Below, piece by piece: positions 6,309 through 9,051 of a stretch of 9,051 nt of DNA. The DNA comes from RBG-16-64-43 sp964353865 (GTDB lineage: Bacteria; Chloroflexota; Anaerolineae; Anaerolineales; RBG-16-64-43): contig CAYGXJ010000087.1 of NCBI GenBank assembly GCA_964353865.1, positions 1-9,051 of the forward strand. The letters run 5' to 3'. The notes under the pieces were generated by a model, which did no database searches, was not told where the DNA came from, and worked only from the letters and a program-made list of their open reading frames with translations. Every line of letters begins with the position of its first letter. Position 1 is the first letter of the stretch. Made by a program: the position numbers and the translations under genes.

Positions 6309-8252
6309 TCACCGTTCCGAAGCGATATCCCAACACTGGCGGAAGTCAGCCGGGATGGCACGGCGCGCCGCCGCACGCCGCCCCAGGCGGTATCTGAGTC
6401 CATCTCGAAGACGGTAGTGGGCGTAGAGCAGGTCGGTGATGCGGCGCATACGGCGGCGCTCTTCGGGGAAGGTGTAGTTGTGTGTGTCGAAGAGCAAGCG
6501 CAGCAGCGTCGGCCGCGGCGGAAGGTTGTACGAATGTCCGTCCGGCTCGTCAAGATGGATACTGAGCAGGTTCACCAGCTCGCCGTCCAGGCAAGCGACG
6601 AGCAGACCCGGATCGTAGAACGAGCCGCCCCCGTCGCGGTAGGCCTGCTCCTCCAGCACCGTCGGCAGGATGTAGGTGTTCATGCTCCACCCGGCGATGA
6701 TGGCCCGCACCACGGGCGCCTTGCGAACCGGCAGCTCGAGGCCGTCCAGACGCAGCCGGCGGCCCGCCTGCGTCATGCCGAGGAAATCGGTAAAGCCGTC
6801 CAGGCGCGCGGCGGCCACGGTGAGCGGCAAACCGATATCGTCGAAGGTAATCTGGGCTGCACTGTGAGAACCTGTGTACGCCTCGAGCCGCTCGACAAGG
6901 AACGCTTCGAGCGGCCCGAGGCTGGCCCATCCCTTCCAGAAGTCTCGCGGGTTGCCATTGATGCGCGCCACCTTGCGCGGGGTAATCGTAGCGAAAAAGC
7001 TCTCCAAGTCACCCAGGGCGGAATGGGCGGCTGAAGTGTAGAGATCGGGGTGGCGCAGGGCTGCCACCTGCACGGCATGAAAGAAACCGTTGAGCACGCC
7101 GGCGGACACACCGTAGATTTGGCGGATCTCTCCGCCTTCGCGCGCGAAACCGGCCTCCACCAGCCGGGTTGTGACCAGGCCCGCCAAGATCCCCGAAAAG
7201 CCTCCCGCGCCGTAGATCACATTTGCCGGACGGTCGAACGGGAACGCGTCCAGTTGCCCATTCAGTAGGTCTCGGAATCGCGCCATCAGGCTTTCCTTCT
7301 CAGCCACCGACTGGCGCATGTTAGTGAAAGCTTCCGTGCTGCCGACATAGGGAAGGTCCACATGATGAACAACCACGGGGGGCGTTGTGCCTCTCGTCTT
7401 TGGCGCGGGCCTGCCCTTCGCACGTGTGGCGCTCATCGCCTGCAACGCACGCTGCCGCGACACGAGGTCTGTGTAGTAGCGAGCCAACAGCGCTTGATTG
7501 CGTTCGTGATGGCGGTGCATGATGAAGGAAGAAGTGATCCAGTTGAGTTTCCAGGCCGGCAGCGGGGTGTGCGGCACGCGGCACAGGATCGCACGAGGGG
7601 CGGCGGCCTCCAGATCGGTGATGATGGCCCGCGCATCGGCCACCGCGGGGCGGCAATCGCGAAACCACTCACCCAGGACAAGCGCAGGCTCAGTCGACAG
7701 GCAGGTGCTCACAGCCGCAATCAGCGCATCCACCACCGGCGCATCACGCGGGGGGCCGACCCTAGTCCAACCATATTCGAACTGCAGGGTCTCATCGGAC
7801 GGTCCAAACAGGGTGAAGGTGGCATCCCGGTCGGCCGCACACAAGTACAGTCGCACGGGCAATTCGCCCGCGTTCAGCCCGCCGCCTCCGCCGCAGGCGG
7901 CCAACCAGCGTGTCAGCCACCCTCGCAAGGGATTGAGGTTGAAAGGACCGTAGACCGGGTTGAGATTGAGGTGGCGAATGTCGCGATTGCGGGCGCGGCG
8001 CAGAAAGGAATGCAGCTCATCCAGTGCCGAGGCCGCGCCAGCGAAGCGGGCCGGCTCGAGGGCCGCAGACCGTTGGAGGGCAAACGCCAGCGCCGTCAAC
8101 GCCCCGCCGCTCACTCCATAGACGCGATCGACCGCCTGGTCCCGCTGTGCCAGCTCGCGTGCCCACGCAATCTCATCTAGGAGATAGGGCAGGTGACCGA
8201 GCTTGCCGGCCTGGAAGATGACGCTGGCAGGATGGCGGGAGGCCGTTGGCAT
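6309..8252 (-). CDS. Tandem patatin-like phospholipase domain protein
   Basis: It has 647 aa with no signal peptide or membrane segment, so it is probably cytoplasmic. Patatins hydrolyse acyl esters of lipids with a Ser-Asp dyad. Two copies are visible. In the C-terminal copy (about 343-580) the oxyanion loop is GAGGFSG (348-354), the nucleophile elbow is GVSAG (Ser383), and the dyad Asp is in RDGGG (Asp540). In the N-terminal copy (about 9-240) the elbow GVSGG (Ser48) and Asp199 survive, but the oxyanion loop reads QAGKLG (14-19) and DGG is DCR. Ser-to-Asp spacing is 151 and 157 residues, and intervening segments align (for example DAPVVDALIAAVS against KAPVVRAIIAGWS), so this is an internal duplication. 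A basic, Pro-rich linker (about 276-290) lies between them. The start ATG at 8250-8252 has an AGG at 8 nt. Substrate is unknown; only the second copy is likely to be fully active. Confidence 0.88.
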   Translation of the reverse strand: MPTASRHPASVIFQAGKLGHLPYLLDEIAWARELAQRDQAVDRVYGVSGGALTALAFALQRSAALEPARFAGAASALDELHSFLRRARNRDIRHLNLNPVYGPFNLNPLRGWLTRWLAACGGGGGLNAGELPVRLYLCAADRDATFTLFGPSDETLQFEYGWTRVGPPRDAPVVDALIAAVSTCLSTEPALVLGEWFRDCRPAVADARAIITDLEAAAPRAILCRVPHTPLPAWKLNWITSSFIMHRHHERNQALLARYYTDLVSRQRALQAMSATRAKGRPAPKTRGTTPPVVVHHVDLPYVGSTEAFTNMRQSVAEKESLMARFRDLLNGQLDAFPFDRPANVIYGAGGFSGILAGLVTTRLVEAGFAREGGEIRQIYGVSAGVLNGFFHAVQVAALRHPDLYTSAAHSALGDLESFFATITPRKVARINGNPRDFWKGWASLGPLEAFLVERLEAYTGSHSAAQITFDDIGLPLTVAAARLDGFTDFLGMTQAGRRLRLDGLELPVRKAPVVRAIIAGWSMNTYILPTVLEEQAYRDGGGSFYDPGLLVACLDGELVNLLSIHLDEPDGHSYNLPPRPTLLRLLFDTHNYTFPEERRRMRRITDLLYAHYRLRDGLRYRLGRRAAARRAIPADFRQCWDIASER

Positions 8253-8311
8253 CTTTTCTACCTGCGGTCGGTCCGGGTGCGCAGGCGGGTCCGTTGCGGG
8301 AGCTGCGCCCT

Positions 8312-8341
8312 GTTATACCCACACAAGCGTGATTGCGCCAA
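8312..8341 (-). promoter_or_regulatory. Probable sigma-70-type promoter of the patatin gene
   Basis: On the minus strand, TTGGCG (8336-8341 on +) and TATAAC (8312-8317) are separated by 18 nt. Transcription would start near 8305, giving a leader of about 50 nt before ATG 8252. The -35 box overlaps a GATTG-CGC-CAATC inverted repeat (8331-8343), a plausible operator position. Confidence 0.45.
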
Positions 8342-8364
8342 TCGCCGGGTGGGCACAATGGCTG

Positions 8365-8419
8365 CGGTCGACCGCCCGCCTCCCGGCTCGCGGCGGGTGC
8401 CCGCCGCAGGCGGTCTGCG
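8365..8419. repeat. Cluster of inverted repeats in the divergent intergenic region
   Basis: Three inverted repeats follow each other within 55 nt: the perfect palindrome CGGTCGACCG (8365-8374); GCGGCGGG/CCCGCCGC (8390-8397 with 8400-8407, two-base centre); and CGCAG/CTGCG (8405-8409 with 8415-8419). The second and third overlap and are mutually exclusive as hairpins. They lie between the patatin promoter and the lipoprotein gene. GC richness makes some of this expected by chance. Confidence 0.4.
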
Positions 8420-8542
8420 CGAGAGCGAGCCGCGCCTCGAGGGCGCAGAAGGCGGAATATCCTGTAGAATTGAAGATGCGGAGACCTATCCCGAACCGAG
8501 GCACGACTCGCCAACCGGAAGAAGACACCTACCCGACGCTTG

Positions 8543-9051
8543 ATGGCACACTCTGGCCAATCGAACCCCGAGCACGCTCCGAACCGCATCCACCCAGCCT
8601 GTGGCGTGCGTGGTTCTGTGGCCATCGGCGCGATCTCATCGCACGGTCGGCGCCGCCCCTGGTTTTGGCTGCTCATCAGCCTCGCCGCCCTGAGCGCATG
8701 CAACCGCGCCTCGGCCTCCATGTCCGGCGCCCCGCCCACGATTGTGCTCCAGGCGCCGCTCGAGGGAAGCGTGCTTGCCCTCGGTCCGGTGGACATTGTG
8801 GCCCAGGCCGACTCGCCGGCGGGCGTCGCTACCATCGAGTTCTCCATCGACGACACCGTGATCGACAGCGTGTCGAATGCCGTGCGCACGACCTCCCTGG
8901 TGCGCGCGGCACGCTGGACACCCACTGAACCGGGAAGCCATCGTCTCCGCGTCCGCGCGCGCGATTTTTCGGGCGCGTGGAGCCAAGCCGCCCAGGTCCA
9001 GGTGGTGGTCCTTGGAGAACATCTGGTGCCCATCCGGGCGGCGGGGTCCTC
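8543..9051 (+). CDS. Lipoprotein with Ig-like domain, N-terminal part, cut by window end
   Basis: An open + frame runs from ATG 8543 off the right edge (169 codons visible). A lipoprotein signal is clear: a basic stretch HGRRR (34-38), a hydrophobic core PWFWLLISLAAL (39-50) and lipobox LSAC with the lipidated cysteine at 53. After it comes a beta-rich segment (about 60-150: PPTIVLQAPLEGSVLALGPV, then SIDDTVIDSV, then ARWTPTEPGSHRLRVRARD) that fits bacterial Ig-like domains of extracellular proteins, with the closing W(x)P and G(x)H(x)L(x)V strands. It is probably anchored to the outer face of the cytoplasmic membrane, and the function lies in the missing C-terminal part. ATG 8543 has no clear ribosome binding site and gives a long n-region; in-frame GTG codons at 8606 and 8618 would give a more usual signal length. 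Confidence 0.75.
   Translation, partial: MAHSGQSNPEHAPNRIHPACGVRGSVAIGAISSHGRRRPWFWLLISLAALSACNRASASMSGAPPTIVLQAPLEGSVLALGPVDIVAQADSPAGVATIEFSIDDTVIDSVSNAVRTTSLVRAARWTPTEPGSHRLRVRARDFSGAWSQAAQVQVVVLGEHLVPIRAAGS

Noticed and set aside
5990..6397. Plus-strand open frame of 135 codons crossing the convergent gap
   Set aside because: Biased low-complexity composition, it overlaps the end of the patatin gene and has no recognisable domain.
8465..8470. TAGAAT as a -10 box for the lipoprotein gene
   Set aside because: It matches five of six consensus positions, but no -35-like hexamer lies at the right distance upstream.
8173..9033. Long open frame on the minus strand (286 codons)
   Set aside because: Arg/Pro/Ser-rich composition without a recognisable domain. 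The + frame encodes a clear lipoprotein signal and Ig-like strands, and the 3' end overlaps the patatin gene.

Overview
The window is high-GC bacterial DNA. Gene style suggests Chloroflexota, perhaps Anaerolineae: an energy-coupling-factor (ECF) transporter operon with long subunits, a polytopic protein with a basic tail, and a lipoprotein with an Ig-like domain. This assignment is inference from style; there is no marker gene.

Positions 1-2257 hold an ECF-type vitamin/micronutrient importer operon on the + strand. It contains the C-terminal part of an EcfA-type ATPase (cut by the window edge), a substrate-binding S component of 312 aa, and the transmembrane coupling protein EcfT of 290 aa. 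A strong 17-bp hairpin lies between the S and T genes, just before the T gene's ribosome binding site. The substrate cannot be read from sequence.

Positions 2258-2601 have no convincing gene. They contain C-rich tracts and a compact inverted-repeat pair whose geometry fits an H-type RNA pseudoknot, about 175 nt before the next gene. Positions 2602-3858 encode an MFS exporter-type permease. Positions 4013-5377 encode a multi-spanning membrane protein of unknown function with a lysine/arginine-rich, histone/AlgP-like cytoplasmic tail.

Positions 5378-6308 look like an accessory scar. There is a short antisense remnant matching the C-terminal end of PiT phosphate transporters, then a small gene (5649-5993) resembling SUKH-type immunity proteins without a toxin gene beside it, then about 315 nt with no recognisable gene.

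Positions 6309-8252 (- strand) encode a protein of two tandem patatin-like phospholipase domains. The second has a full catalytic set; the first is degenerate around its nucleophile. Its likely promoter lies in the divergent intergenic region 8253-8542, which also carries several dense inverted repeats. From 8543 to the right edge on the + strand is the start of a lipoprotein with an Ig-like domain, truncated by the window end.

No rRNA, tRNA, CRISPR array, insertion sequence or integrase was found.
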